Origin: Acanthosoma haemorrhoidale
Lineage: Eukaryota > Arthropoda > Insecta > Hemiptera > Acanthosomatidae
DNA length: 64,000 nucleotides
NCBI GenBank assembly: GCA_930367205.1
Contig: OV884009.1
Span: forward strand, 33,923,841-33,987,840
Direction: 5' to 3'
The notes below the pieces were generated by a model that worked only from the letters and a program-made list of their open reading frames with translations, searched no databases and had not been told where the DNA came from. Shown piece by piece: positions 23,785 to 34,798 of this stretch. Each line of letters starts with the position of its first letter. The first letter of the stretch is position 1. A program made the translations under genes and the position numbers.

Positions 23785-24411
23785 AGTAATTCCAACAGCC
23801 GAAGACCACTCAACTTAGATTCATCACACAATTAAGAATGCGACAAAGTTGCGACTTAACAGTTTTAAAGAATTATTTTAATTATGAGTCTCAACATAAA
23901 TTACACCTGTGGACGTTGAGATATTTAATTCGAACCCCTCTCAATATGTTTCGAGTCAATAGTTGCAATGGTTTGTGGCAAACCTTTAGTCTCCATTTTG
24001 ATTCCAATAACCGAATACCACTCAACTTTGATTCATCACACAATTAAGAATGCGACAAAGTTGCGACTTAACAGTTTTAATGAATTATTTTAATTATGAC
24101 CCACTGGAGTCTCAACATAAATTACACCTGTAAACGTTGAGATATTTAATTCGAATCCCTCTTGATAATGTTTGGAGTCAATAGTTGCAATGGTTTGTGG
24201 CAAACCTTTAGTCTCCATTTTGATTCCAATAACCGAATACCACTCAACTTTGATTCATCACACAATTAAGAATGCGACAAAGTTGCGACTTAACAGTTTT
24301 AATGAATTATTGTAATTATAGTCCACTGGAGTCTCAACATAAATTACACCTGTGGACGTTGAGATATTTAATTCCAACCCCTCTCGATAATGTTTGGAGT
24401 TAATAGTTGAA
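23785..24411. repeat. Minisatellite, ~2.9 copies of a 212-222 bp unit
   Basis: ACAATTAAGAATGCGACAAA starts near 23829, 24041 and 24263, giving spacings of about 212 and 222 bp. Each unit carries GCGACTTAACAGTTTTAA, AATTACACCTGT and GTTTGTGGCAAACCTTTAG, and the last unit is incomplete. The array begins about 240 bp after the minus-strand LINE-A fragment. No coding signal is present. The 10-bp length difference comes from a small insertion (GACCCACTGGA) in the second unit. Confidence 0.9.
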
Positions 24412-26086
24412 TCAGTGGGCAATGGAGTAAGCAATATTTTTCATATTGTCGTCAAATGAATCCTCCAAATTAGATTCCATATGACTAAGATGAACAGGGG
24501 GTTAATACCGACCAGAACAGACATACAAAGGGGTGGAAACAAAAGTTTCCGTGTTCATCTGCCCAGTGTTTTGAAACCACTTTTTCTGATGGTTATTCTA
24601 AGAATAACTATAATTCATAAAAATTTAAATTAGTTCAAAAACTTATGACAAAGTCTCCTAAATCACCTCTTTTTCTGAAAACGAAAATAAAATATATTAT
24701 CCGATACCCGGCGTTCTAGATCTATCCTATATATATGTTATTGAAAACTGAATATTTTTTTACTAAAAACAAGATATAATAAAGTAATAAGTATTCAAAG
24801 ATAAAATAAAATAAAACGGTGAATAGTCAAAATATGAAGTCAAAAATAAAATCTAGAAATATGTAGATTTCTATTGTTAGCTATAGATAGATAGAATATA
24901 GAATAGATAGAGAAGCTATAGATTTTGGAATATATTTGAATTTAGGTTTGTTGTTAAAATTGGGTTAATCGTTATTCTAAACAGTTTCTGTGATAACACA
25001 GTTGAAGTAGCCAAAGAATAAACGTTTAGAGTGAAATTATTATTCCATCAGAAATTTAACAGTGCAGAAAAGTACATACAAGTTGCACATCTCACCTTAT
25101 TTATTTGCCACAATAAAAATTTAGCAAGTATGTATTTCATCTAGCCATGAGAATTATTTACGTCGGTTACTTTTTCAGTAATTTTTTCTTTATTTAATTT
25201 TAGAATTTTCAGATTAACGAGTGTACTTGAACCGTGACTTTTCAAGATTTCATTCCTACTCATCTCTCATGAGAGTAAAATACCTTTTTAAATTCAGTCA
25301 CTTATTTGGTTATTTGATTATTCATTTTAGCCAATTGTTAAAAAAAAAAAATGGACGAACTGTAAAAGTAATCATTTCCTGTTATAAATCCTTTATCCCT
25401 TTAACAACAACAAAAAAAAAAACATAAAATAAAAAGTATTTCCCAAATTATAAACAGTTCTAACGGGCGGGCACCTGTTTAACTTTTCAACACAAGAACA
25501 ACTGAAGAAATTTCGCCACACTTTAATGTCAAGATGGGTCGCGTCCGACCGCATAGCGGAAAAATTCCTCTGGGAAAAACAGTTATTCTATAAGTAGAAA
25601 CTAATATCTATGCACATATTTAGAGCTCAATTGCACTATAGCTATTCATAATACTGCATAGAAATTATTAGTATTCTTGTTATTATATTTTATTCTTTTT
25701 ATATATTTCATTCATTCCATATTTTAACATATCCCAGCAGCCTTTCACGATATTTTCCTCTTGTAATATATTATTTTCCTTATGTTCTTAGTTACAATTT
25801 TTAGCGAATGTCATTCACATCAACTCGTTAATATTTTTTGTTTCAATATTGTGCTGCTGGCTCATAAAAGTCACCACTTATGTACATAGGCCCTTCATTA
25901 TTTATAGGCTAATCAAACCAGTGTAATTCTGATAGCTATTTTTCTATTTCATGTTAGCTAGACGCACTTAATTGTTCATTTTTTATGTACTTAGGTGACA
26001 ATGTACCAGACGAAAGTAGGGAGGGGCTCCGTTGGCATTGTTATTATTACTATCAATATATTTATTATTAATATTATTATAAAATT
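24412..26086. other. AT-rich non-coding stretch
   Basis: No gene is supported. A GATA-rich imperfect microsatellite lies at 24883-24912. A short GC-richer piece with GTCCGACCGCATAGCGG near 25541 is unassigned. Confidence 0.5.
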
Positions 26087-26555
26087 ATTAATGTAGTCAA
26101 ACATCAAGCATATCCAATCCTTTCAATCAAACGTCCTGAGAACAATGGTAAATGCCATTTATTACGTCAGCAACAAAACCCTTCATAACGATACCTTACA
26201 TTCTCGAACTCATCCCTTCCAAGCTCATGAAATTCCATAGCAACCTATCCAACCATCCTAATATCCTAGCACAGTCATTGCACTGCACCACTCATCCCTA
26301 CAATCCTCCTCGGAGACAAAAACGGCACTGGCCTCGTGCCCTGCTATAAATGCGTAACAGTGAGAGTCCTGGCAATGGCCAGTTTCTCCAATCTTGTCCT
26401 GAGCGTATGTGGCTCTTGCGTTCTTGCTCAGCCTCCACTGGCTCGTATCTGGTGACGCGCCTGACGGAGGAGCGTGGGGGACATCCCAAGACTCCGCTTC
26501 CTCTTCCGCATGCGAGGGACCCATACCCATGTGGACTTGGGGGGGCCTCTGGGCT

Positions 26556-26602
<47 letters not shown>

Positions 26603-26731
26603 TATGAACGAGCGAGTGAATGAAAATTGTAAATTGGTATGAATGAGATCATTTATCACAATTACTTATAGCTCAATTAGGCAGATTGTAATTTCATCAT
26701 AATAAAGTTTTTGTTAATTAATGAAGTCAAA
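26087..26731 (+). mobile_element. LINE-A fragment with target-site duplication
   Basis: ATTAATGTAGTCAAA (26087-26101) and ATTAATGAAGTCAAA (26717-26731) are a 15-bp direct duplication with one mismatch. The inserted segment 26102-26716 begins within the ORF2 C-terminal codons (IQSFQS, then YILELIPSKLMKFHSNLSNH and THPYNPPRRQKRHWPRALL). It continues through the GC-rich UTR and ends with GGCAGATTGTAATTTCATCA and AATAAAG. Relative to relatives, part of the TGTAAATACTG spacer is replaced by a (TA)n tract. Confidence 0.9.
26557..26599. repeat. (TA)n microsatellite inside LINE-A 3'UTR
   Basis: About 20 uninterrupted TA units lie exactly where other copies have TTTGTAAATACTGTATGAAT. A second LINE-A copy has a shorter (TA)n at the same UTR position near 48475. 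Confidence 0.9.
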
Positions 26732-27830
26732 ATAATTATAAATCCTGTTTCTATACTTATCCAGTGCAAAATGTTTTATTTTTGTTCTCACGATAAAATT
26801 CAGTACAATTTGTGCTCTGTATAATAAATTTTGCTGTTAACGATTAATGGATTCGTTCATTTCTAAAGCTTTGGAAGCTTAATCAGAAAATGAAAAACTC
26901 ATTATTTTTATACTTTATAGTTATCTTGTGACTGGTGATGAAAGGTTCATTGCCGAGTCCAAAGGAAGAGGCTCTGTAATCAAGCAGTCTTTTCTGGTGG
27001 TGCAAAATTGGAACGATGACCCCCCCCCCTGATATACATCAACAATTTTCCATGTTTCTTTCACCGTCCGAGATTCAGAAATCACCCTATACATCTTTAG
27101 TTTTGTTTGTACCTATTTAAAAATAAGCAATTTATGGTATAATTGTACTCATAAAATGCACCATTGAAAAAAACATAACGATGTTTGATAGAGGGATCGC
27201 AGGTGAACCTGAGGTGTGACCGAAGAGCCGTTAGTTGTGCAACGGGAGCGGATAGCTCTGCATTGCGTAAGCCTCTCCACGTGAATCTCTCACGTGGCCC
27301 GGCTCCTACAAGCCAACAGGATTTTATCCCGTACTCTTTCTCCATCGGCACCTCACCATCACTCTTGAAGATCATCTAGACCACACAGAGCTAAGGAGGC
27401 GGCAGACTACTTTAGATCCTTGGGTTTGTGTCGAAAGTTTTATAATGCGGTGCAATGGGATTGTTGCACCGGTCAGCGCACCTTCGGTTATTCTGTTTTG
27501 TTCCATTTATTCTAAAAAAAAAACCAAAAAAACCCATGATAATAATATATACAAAGAAAGAAGAAAACACAAAACTAAAGTAAAGAGAAAAGAAACAAAA
27601 GAAACACCTCTAATAACATATTTACAAATCCTAAACTAGCTATATATACTTTTTTTTTTTTTTGAGCAGAACTGTATACCTGCCTCGTGACTTCATGGAA
27701 GTCACTGATGGTTCCTGTTATTTTTAAGTAAGCAACCCTCCTTACTTCCCTTACTCCCTATTCCCAGAATCTTACCCTTTTCATATACATTTGTCTCAGC
27801 TCCACACTCGTCCTTAGACCTTCCGCCCAG
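26732..27830. other. Unassigned; GC-richer block at 27180-27480 and possible LINE tail
   Basis: A 10-C run lies at 27020-27029. GTACCTATTTAAAAATAAGC begins a 43-bp string at 27108-27150 that is repeated exactly at 27857-27899. The 27180-27480 block (GTGACCGAAGAGCCGTTAGT, ATTGCGTAAGCC, CTCACGTGGCCCGGCTCC) shares GGATTGCGTAAGCC-like sequence with 57798-57812. The A-rich 27510-27640 segment and the following GTGACTTCATGGAAGTCACT hairpin (about 27690) could be the end of another retroposon. Family unknown. Confidence 0.4.
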
Positions 27831-28055
27831 CATGTAGTAACATAACTCTTAATATTTGTACCTATTTAAAAATAAGCAATTTATGGTATAATTGTACTCT
27901 ACATTTGCCTCTTATATATAACTACATATAACTCTAATAATAAAATATTTGCCTCTACATATAACTCTTAGTGTTTTGTTTGTACTTCATAATAAAGCTT
28001 TTCTTTCTTTTCTTTTAAAAGACTCTCCTCTACAAAGATTATTTAACTGACTACA
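27831..28055 (+). repeat. Dispersed repeat E, copy 3, interrupted
   Basis: AGTAACATAACTCTTAATAT at 27837 matches the first bases of the window. A 43-bp piece duplicated from 27108-27150 and a CTCTACATATAACTC-rich tract then intervene. The repeat resumes at 27966 with CTCTTAGTGTTTTGTTTG, TTCATAATAAAGC and CTACAAAGATTATTTAACTG. The insertion point is near the TTTGTA string. Confidence 0.6.
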
Positions 28056-28559
28056 AAAGCTATCAGGAACTCAGGCAGCGGAGATGCACTGTGGACGGCC
28101 TGAATTGTAGAGAAGATGCCATTTCGCGATTAAGAATACGCAGCAAACTGCCTCCCTAATGCAGTAACAATTGCACCCAAATGTAGGTGACAGTGGATCG
28201 CTTCGGCGTAGACCACCGCCTTGTCCCAAAATGCTTCAAAGTTTCTGAAATCATTTACAGTTATGGACTTTTATAATGTAATGTGAGCCTAAAAAACAGC
28301 TAAGTGAAAGGCAACCATATTTTAGGAGAAAATGAAACTACAGCTGACTAAAGAGTTATGCTTTAGGCTGTGACAGGATGCTATTGGAGGAACTTAATTC
28401 CATCAAGTTTTCATCAATCCTCAAATTTATTAGGAGGACAGGAAGATTCCAGGAGGAATAGTAGCATAGGAATGGGTATAATACAGGGTCTGACAAAAGC
28501 CATAGTCCCAGATGTCGTACCAATAAACCTTTATGGATCCCCCCACTAAGAAAACAACT
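28056..28559. other. Unassigned, modest GC block near 28070-28250
   Basis: Text such as GATGCACTGTGGACGGCC and GCTTCGGCGTAGACCACCGC suggests a repeat fragment. No gene is supported. The minus-strand frame at 28356-28676 has no motif. Confidence 0.4.
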
Positions 28560-30395
28560 GCAATATTTTAATTCTGGGATGGAATAATACTTTAAATTAT
28601 GTAAACATGCAGTTGACATAATAACAATAGCCAATATTACATGCACAGATATAAAACCATTACATAAATTGGACAATAGTTACATTAACATCAAAGGGAA
28701 AATAAACTGCTAATACGGGATAAGTATTTAAAAAAATAAAATAAAATTCCTAAAATGTTACAGATACTGGGTAAATTTGTATATTCAAATACAAGGTATA
28801 TTCAATATATTCAAATTGGATGTGACTCAAGTGTGGTAAGCTGATTGGAATGGAGTTTCTGAGAGCAAGGCGTAGGACAGACCACCAAGGTCTTGTATTT
28901 CAAGATTTAACTGTAAATTTTAATTAAAGAGGTGAGTATAAAAAGGAGGACTTTCTTGTGGAAATGGTGTTCGGATGGCGGGCGAGAGAAAACAATGTCG
29001 ATGGCTAGAAAGAAAATTGGGTGATGTTCTGGAAGTAGTTATATGTTACAAAATTAATAGACTAGCCATAACTCTTCTGGAATGTAAATATTTATGTTTG
29101 ATGTCATATATGATGCGGTGACGCAGACCAAACAATCTAGGATTAAAGAATCCAGTGTAGATTATTATGTCACTATGACTGTATTTGCATGATAAAGAAA
29201 ATTGGAAAACTGGGGTACGCTTGGATTTCCGGATGAGATTCCAGCTCAATTTAATATAATGACCCTAATATATATATATATATATATATATATTTAAATA
29301 GTGAATAACCCTTGTATTCAGTCAGTCACTTGCTACACTCAGATGTAGACCTGATTCTAAATACTTGCCAGTGCCTTTTTAATTTAACTTTAATCACATG
29401 AAGAATAAATATGTATGTACTATTGTTTATTACTATGGGCGATGTTTAGTCGTGAGCACATTGAGCTACAGAAAGCGGTCCAAACAATCTTGGACTAAAG
29501 AATCCAGTGTAGTGTACAGTGACCTATACTGTATTTGCATCATAAAGTAAATTGGAAAACTGGGGTACGGTTGGATTTCTAGATGAGATTCCAGTTCTAG
29601 TTAGGATAATAATTTTGTTAGATCATTTAACACGTAATGTGATTCCATTGTTGTGTTAAATGTTTTTATAACCACCGTAAGCAATAAATTAAGCGGTCAT
29701 TGACTAGTCTCTACTATCTTATACCTGACGTATTCGAGTTTCGCTCTCAAGACAGTCCGTGTGGGATCCAGGTGTGAATGAATGGATAAAAGGATTGTTT
29801 ACAACAATCAAAATACATAAAACACATATAAAGTAAATATTTACAGTTCAAAGAAGTTATTGCTTCCCATATCCGTGTAGTTTAGTGTGTTCGGGGAACC
29901 AGGGGTATTCCTGGGCTACGAATGGAAGGAAATGACCATTTGATTCTACACAATCAGTGAGGGCATTTATTAGCTATTACATAGACCTCAATGGCTACAG
30001 TAATGACAAATATCATCGCAATAATATTTTATAAAATTATGTAAAATATGTTCATATTTCGGAAAATATTAGGAAATGGACGAAAACCAATTATTTTCAT
30101 TGTCCGTTAGAACAAAATACATTCTCCTTGAAACGTTTGATGTTATAGTACGAACTGAACAAAAACATATTCTGTTTAATTTCGTGAATGTGATATACCA
30201 TACGAATTTGCCCCATCGGTTTTAGGAGGAGTGGACCCTATCCCGAAGAAAAATGCACACCGAAATTCGGGATGGGATAATACTTTAATTTATGTAAACA
30301 TCCAGTTTAGCCGACATAGTAACAATAGCCAATGTCTCATGCACAGATATACAAACATTACATAAATTGGACAGTAGTTACATAAGTATAAAGTT
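28560..30395 (+). repeat. Nested direct duplications (order A-B-B'-A')
   Basis: Block A (28560-28690) and A' (30262-30395) share GGGATGGRATAATACTTTAA, TAACAATAGCCAAT and ACATAAATTGGACARTAGTT. Block B (about 29113-29263) and B' (about 29474-29612) share TTAAAGAATCCAGTGTAG-like sequence and GAAAATTGGAAAACTGGGGT-like sequence. All four are in direct orientation. A (TA)n run at 29267-29292 directly follows B. Neither block has coding signal. Confidence 0.75.
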
Positions 30396-30984
30396 ACTAT
30401 ACTATATAGTATACTAACTAGTTAGTAATAAGTGCTTAAAGTTACTTGTTGACAGTCAAGTAATACGAATGATACCAACAGATTTTACCATCAACACCGA
30501 AATGATTATATGGTGTAATTAAAATAATAATTAATAACATGGCTTGTAGTAATTTTATTTCGTGCAGTAGGTCAAACCCAATTTTCATCCATTCCTGGAC
30601 CGCATTGATAGCTACTAACAAGTCATATTTAAAAAGTAACTTATAAATTGCATTTATTTAAGCAGCCCATTACAATATGTTTGTAATTTTGACTTGCCCT
30701 ATTTGTAATAAAAATGGGCCACACACATTCGAATTATAATTGACAAACATTAATCAAGTTTGCGATACTCTTAATACTTAATGAGAGAAGGCCTTTCATA
30801 GAAAATTTGTGTTTTGGGATTTTGGCCAGTATTTTTGGGATTCAATAATAGTTTTGAGATCTCCTATCCCATTAAGAATTTTTTCATTACTTTATAGAAG
30901 ACAATCAATTTGCTGATTTCTATTTCCATTGTGTTCATGACACATAACTGTGGTTTTGAAAAATTTAATTATTAATAGTAGCGC
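30396..30984. other. AT-rich non-coding stretch
   Basis: Nothing recognisable beyond short AT repeats such as the TATACTATATAGTATACTAAC palindrome-like region near 30397-30420. Confidence 0.45.
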
Positions 30985-31105
30985 AATCAATACCGCAAGG
31001 TGAATTGACTATTCATTAACGAAACGTTTCGGGTTCAGATCCTGCCAGTATATTTTTAATTTGGTTAATAATTGTTAATGGTAGCAGGATTGTTTTGGGT
31101 AGGAA
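30985..31105 (+). repeat. SINE-like tRNA-derived unit, copy 3
   Basis: GGGTTCAGATCCTGCC at about 31031-31046 is a B-box match. It is followed by TTTTTAATTTGGTTAATAAT and TGTTAATGGTAGCAGG, paralleling the tails near 3.3, 9.75 and 46.3 kb. No convincing A box. Confidence 0.45.
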
Positions 31106-31997
31106 TTATAGATATCGGGTATTTAATGTCGCGGGTGACAATTTGAACATTTTTTTTAAATTGATATTTTCGCTATTTATAATTTTTGACGAAAAGGCCT
31201 TACGAAAAGACGATTTTCATTAGCCTTAAAATTTTTATTAAGTTTAAGTTTTAGGTAAAGTTTAAGCAACAAAAAAAAAATATATGTTTTACAATTATAT
31301 TAGTCTTTAAGAAGGACGCATGCTCATGTAAGTATTTTCCTTCATTTTATACTTCTTAATCTCGTTTACATAAACATTTTTTTAAATAACTCGTAATTTA
31401 TATAAACTGTTTAAGTCAGTAAAAAAATAAATAAATGCAACAATACTTGAATCAATCCGTGCAGAAATAAATTTATTTATTCTAAACAGAACAAATTTTT
31501 AATCCTTCGGAAATAGAGTGAAATTAGGTCAGTGAAATCACAAGGGGAGTATAAGCTGGTAAAATGATGATCACGTGGATAGCTATTAGTTCAATTTTGG
31601 AAAAAGACTATGTCTCATGGACCGTTGTATAACCCCCTCGCTCCAATTGCATGGTGATTTCCATTAACATCCAGTCTCTCCACCCTTCTGTTGGCTCTTT
31701 GTAATACTTCCCTGTTTTCCTGTAGGGAAAACGGGCCATGTCGGTTCGGAGGAAATCTCCCCCCCCCGGGACTACATCGTTGCACGGGTCTGTCGGTCTC
31801 GTGCTGGGGTCAAACTATTTTCACTGTTATCTGGAATTGTTTAGGCACATCTCACCTAAGTCTTCATTAGGGTGCGTAAAGTAATGGCTGACGGTGGGTG
31901 GACGAACCTCATTGATTTATTGGTCGTTTTAATTTTTATTATTAATTATTTATTTACACACGAAAGTTTTTTTTCTTAATTTTAACTGTTGTTAATT
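31106..31997. other. Unassigned; GC-rich island at 31620-31880
   Basis: The island holds a near-palindrome, CCCTGTTTTCC TGTA GGGAAAACGGG (about 31710-31735), and a 9-C run at 31759-31767. No supported gene; the island's composition suggests an inserted element of unknown type. Confidence 0.45.
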
Positions 31998-32525
31998 TTG
32001 TTGTTTTAATATAAAAATAGATTTTATTAATTGGTATTTTTCTTCTGATTGTGTAGAAATTGCTTGATGGTGGACTTAATGAGTCCGAAACGTCGCAATT
32101 ATTACATGAAATTATAATCAAAATCTACACTGAAGGATATTGTGCACACTTCACGTCACTACAGATGCCATTAAAATTTCAGTTTTTATGGTCGTTCATT
32201 GTCCGAGTCCTACATAAAAAATTTTATTCAGGAACTTTTATCCGGGCCTACGACTATGAGGTAGGGATGACACGCCACCCTAATAATGACTTGGTAGAGG
32301 TCAGAGGCGTGGCTCAGAAGGGCCGTCCCAAATAAGAAATTTGTTGCTGCTGAAACTTTGTTGTTTTAAGATAAAAATGGATTTTCTAATGATATTTGTA
32401 TCAATATTTTTCTTCTGATTGTGTTGGGTGGCTCGATGATGGACTAAATGAGTCCGAAACGTCGCAATTATCACATGAAATTATAATAAAAATTGATGCA
32501 GAAGGATATTGTGCACACTTTGTGA
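31998..32525 (+). repeat. Pair of terminal-repeat-like units with hammerhead-like hairpins
   Basis: Two direct units (31998-32157 and 32358-32525) share TTGTTGTTTTAAKATAAAAA, TTTTTCTTCTGATTGTGT, a GATG.TGGACT..ATGAGTCCGAAACGTCGC core, ATGAAATTATAAT and GAAGGATATTGTGCACACTT. In each core, GGACT and AGTCC form a perfect 5-bp stem (32072-32086; 32441-32455). That stem is directly followed by GAAAC (32087-32091; 32456-32460) and preceded by a GATGR box, as in stem II of a hammerhead between CUGAUGA and GAAA. Unit 2 has GATGA but reads CTCGATGA where the consensus wants CTGATGA. The 200-bp spacer contains a GC-richer piece (GCCACCCTAATAATGACTTG). Two short direct repeats of this kind fit a tandem Penelope-like terminal arrangement, though no Penelope RT is present. 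Confidence 0.55.
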
Positions 32526-32589
32526 CATTTAGTACACATAGACATACTTCTAAATAATAAATATTAGTTATTTATTAATTTTTTCGCGA

Positions 32590-33060
32590 GAATCTTGGGT
32601 TCATGAATTGATGGTTTTGATATGCTTTAGACTCGGGACGGTGTTCATAGCGTGATTAACTGTGGTTGAAGTTTTTATGTCGTTATTCACCCGTTCTTTT
32701 GTATATTTTGAGCATATGAGTAAATGTTTGATTGTGAGTGGGGTGTTACCTACTACACGATTCACTTGCAGGCCAGTGGGGTCCTGGAGATGTAGATGGT
32801 AACATCCTGCTGTCTTGGGAATGGCGATGGAGGTGTCCATGTCTAGCTTCGTTCAATCAAGTTTTAATGATTTAAGCTCAATGCTTCCCATTCTTCGATC
32901 CAGTTTTGTCTTGTCATAAGGTCCATCATTGTTTTGACTTTAGAAGCAAGTTCGAAGTTTATGCGAGACAGTTGGTTGTTGTGTTCTTTGCCTTCAATTC
33001 GAACATGGGAAGGCATCCATAAGTACGTAGCATAATTTTTCTGGTCAACTACTTCGTTTT
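32590..33060 (-). pseudogene. RNase H-type LINE polymerase remnant
   Basis: The minus strand from about 33055 encodes NYATYLWMPSHVRIEGKEHN, resembling the WIPSHVGIxGNExAD end of the RNase H domain in RNase H-bearing LINEs (I, R1, LOA and relatives). It then encodes NWIEEWE. After a stop and a gap it gives the post-RNase H segment NTPLTIKHLLICSKYTKERV (32601-32840). The normally conserved GNExAD aspartate is replaced (GKEHNQ). The frame is broken between the parts, so the copy is dead. It belongs to a different clade from LINE-A, whose ORF2 has no RNase H. Confidence 0.65.
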
Positions 33061-33069
33061 ATTTTATAT

Positions 33070-33475
33070 ATTGAAACATTTTAATTGTGATAAAATTACA
33101 ATTTGCCTTATTCAGCAATAAGTAATTGTGGTAAATGTTCTCATTCATAACATATTTACAATTTTCATTCACTCGCTCATTCATACAGTATTTACAATCA
33201 GCCCAGAGGCCTCCCAAATACACATGATTGTCACCTCCCTCGCATGTGAAACAGGAAGCGGAGTCTTGGGAAGTCCCCCACGCTCCTCCGTCAGCCGCGT
33301 CACCGGATACGAGCCAGTGGATTCTGACCAAAGGTGTGAGAGCCACAGACACTCAGGACATGATTGGAGAAACTGGCCATTACCAGGACTCCCACTGTCA
33401 CGTATATATAGCAGGCCACGAGGCCACTACCGCTTTAGTCTCCGAGGAATATTACAGGGAAGAGTGGCGCAGTAA
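33070..33475 (-). mobile_element. LINE-A fragment, minus strand
   Basis: From the terminal block (GATAAAATTACAATTTGCC) it runs through the units CACTCGCTCATTCATAC, CACCTCCCTCGCATGTGAAA, CGTCAGCCGCGTCACCGG, GCCACAGACACTCAGGAC and AACTGGCCATTACCAGGAC. It extends a few codons into the ORF2 C-terminus (complement of CTCGGAGACTAAAGC). It sits immediately upstream, in its own orientation, of the RNase H LINE remnant. Confidence 0.85.
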
Positions 33476-34798
33476 CTTCGTTAATAATGTTTTTTGTTTC
33501 AACTAGCATAATTAATTTTTTCTCTCCCGTACTTCCATTATTGGAACTTACAACAACCACAAACTACAGCATATTTCAAGGTGTTTCTGATCATGCCTTT
33601 AAAATTTTTAGATTTTAATATGTTTAGGCCTAGAATATTTTTCACGACCGCTACAGTGTAACGATTTATGTACAGACGATTGACCCGTTCCTAGGTGAAT
33701 CTACGACCTCTCCTTTGGCCTCGACAATTAAAAATAAATAAATAAGAGATGTATGTGTCTAGTACTGAAGCTTTACGTACGCAATGTAGTGTTAACATTA
33801 ATACGCTATAGGCAGATCGATTTCGGATGGTTATTCAGATGATGCGCCTTTGAGAAAACGAACGATGCTTATTTAATGATAATTACACAATACCATATTC
33901 CTACTTAGGATTTTGTTGCAATATTGTTTTTTGTTTTTGCGATTCCGGTGACCGTTTATTTAAATGACAATAGAGTGTTTCTCGCTTTTCTTCACTTAGC
34001 TCGATTCAAACATGTGTGTATTCCTGCTCTTTCTTCCACATTAGTTAGACAACAAATACATATACAATAATTAACACCCTAAATAAAGTAGAACCATACA
34101 GCATTGCCTGGCAAATTAAATTATCATTAGATATCTAACCACAACAGACATTCCAAAATCACGTCTTTCATTAACTGGCCCTATCATCGCCAAAACGTTC
34201 GGTTAAGTAATACCCCTCGTTTCATATATTTTTTACCTAAATGTAAAAAGGGGCTCAGAAAACTTCAACAATTATAAACATTGATTAGTACATAGTGATA
34301 GATTGTATTTAAATCCCAATACTTTTAAATATTAAATTTTCTACGATTACCGATAACCTTCAATAGTGTCCCTATAGAGAAAGTAAACATGTTATGGTTT
34401 TTGTAAGCGTCTATTTTTGTCAGTTGAATTGTTTTTGGTCCACAATTAGTTATTTTCTGCACATTTTGGTTGATTAAATGCATGGCCTGGCCTGTAAATA
34501 TTAAATAGTTCTCAGAATTCACGCCTACCTCAGCATAAGGATCCGTGTGAAGGAATATATATATTTCTATTTATAATACGGCATCACCAGTAATTGATCG
34601 TATATTTTGAAATTAACTTTGACATACATTTTGAGTATTGCTACTATTAGTACTCATTTATAAAATATATTTATTCAAACGTAAAATCGAATCCATGAGT
34701 TCGTAATAAATATGACACTTGTTGAGTAGATTTCGCCACCGATCATTCTCACATAGAATTGGAAGTCAACACACTTCAGTCACTCAGAAACCAAACCT
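33476..34798. other. AT-rich non-coding stretch
   Basis: No gene is supported. The minus-strand frame 34325-34522 is AT-driven. A short stretch at 33560-33610 resembles repeat pieces near 43.96 kb (TTTCRAGGTGTTT). Confidence 0.5.
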
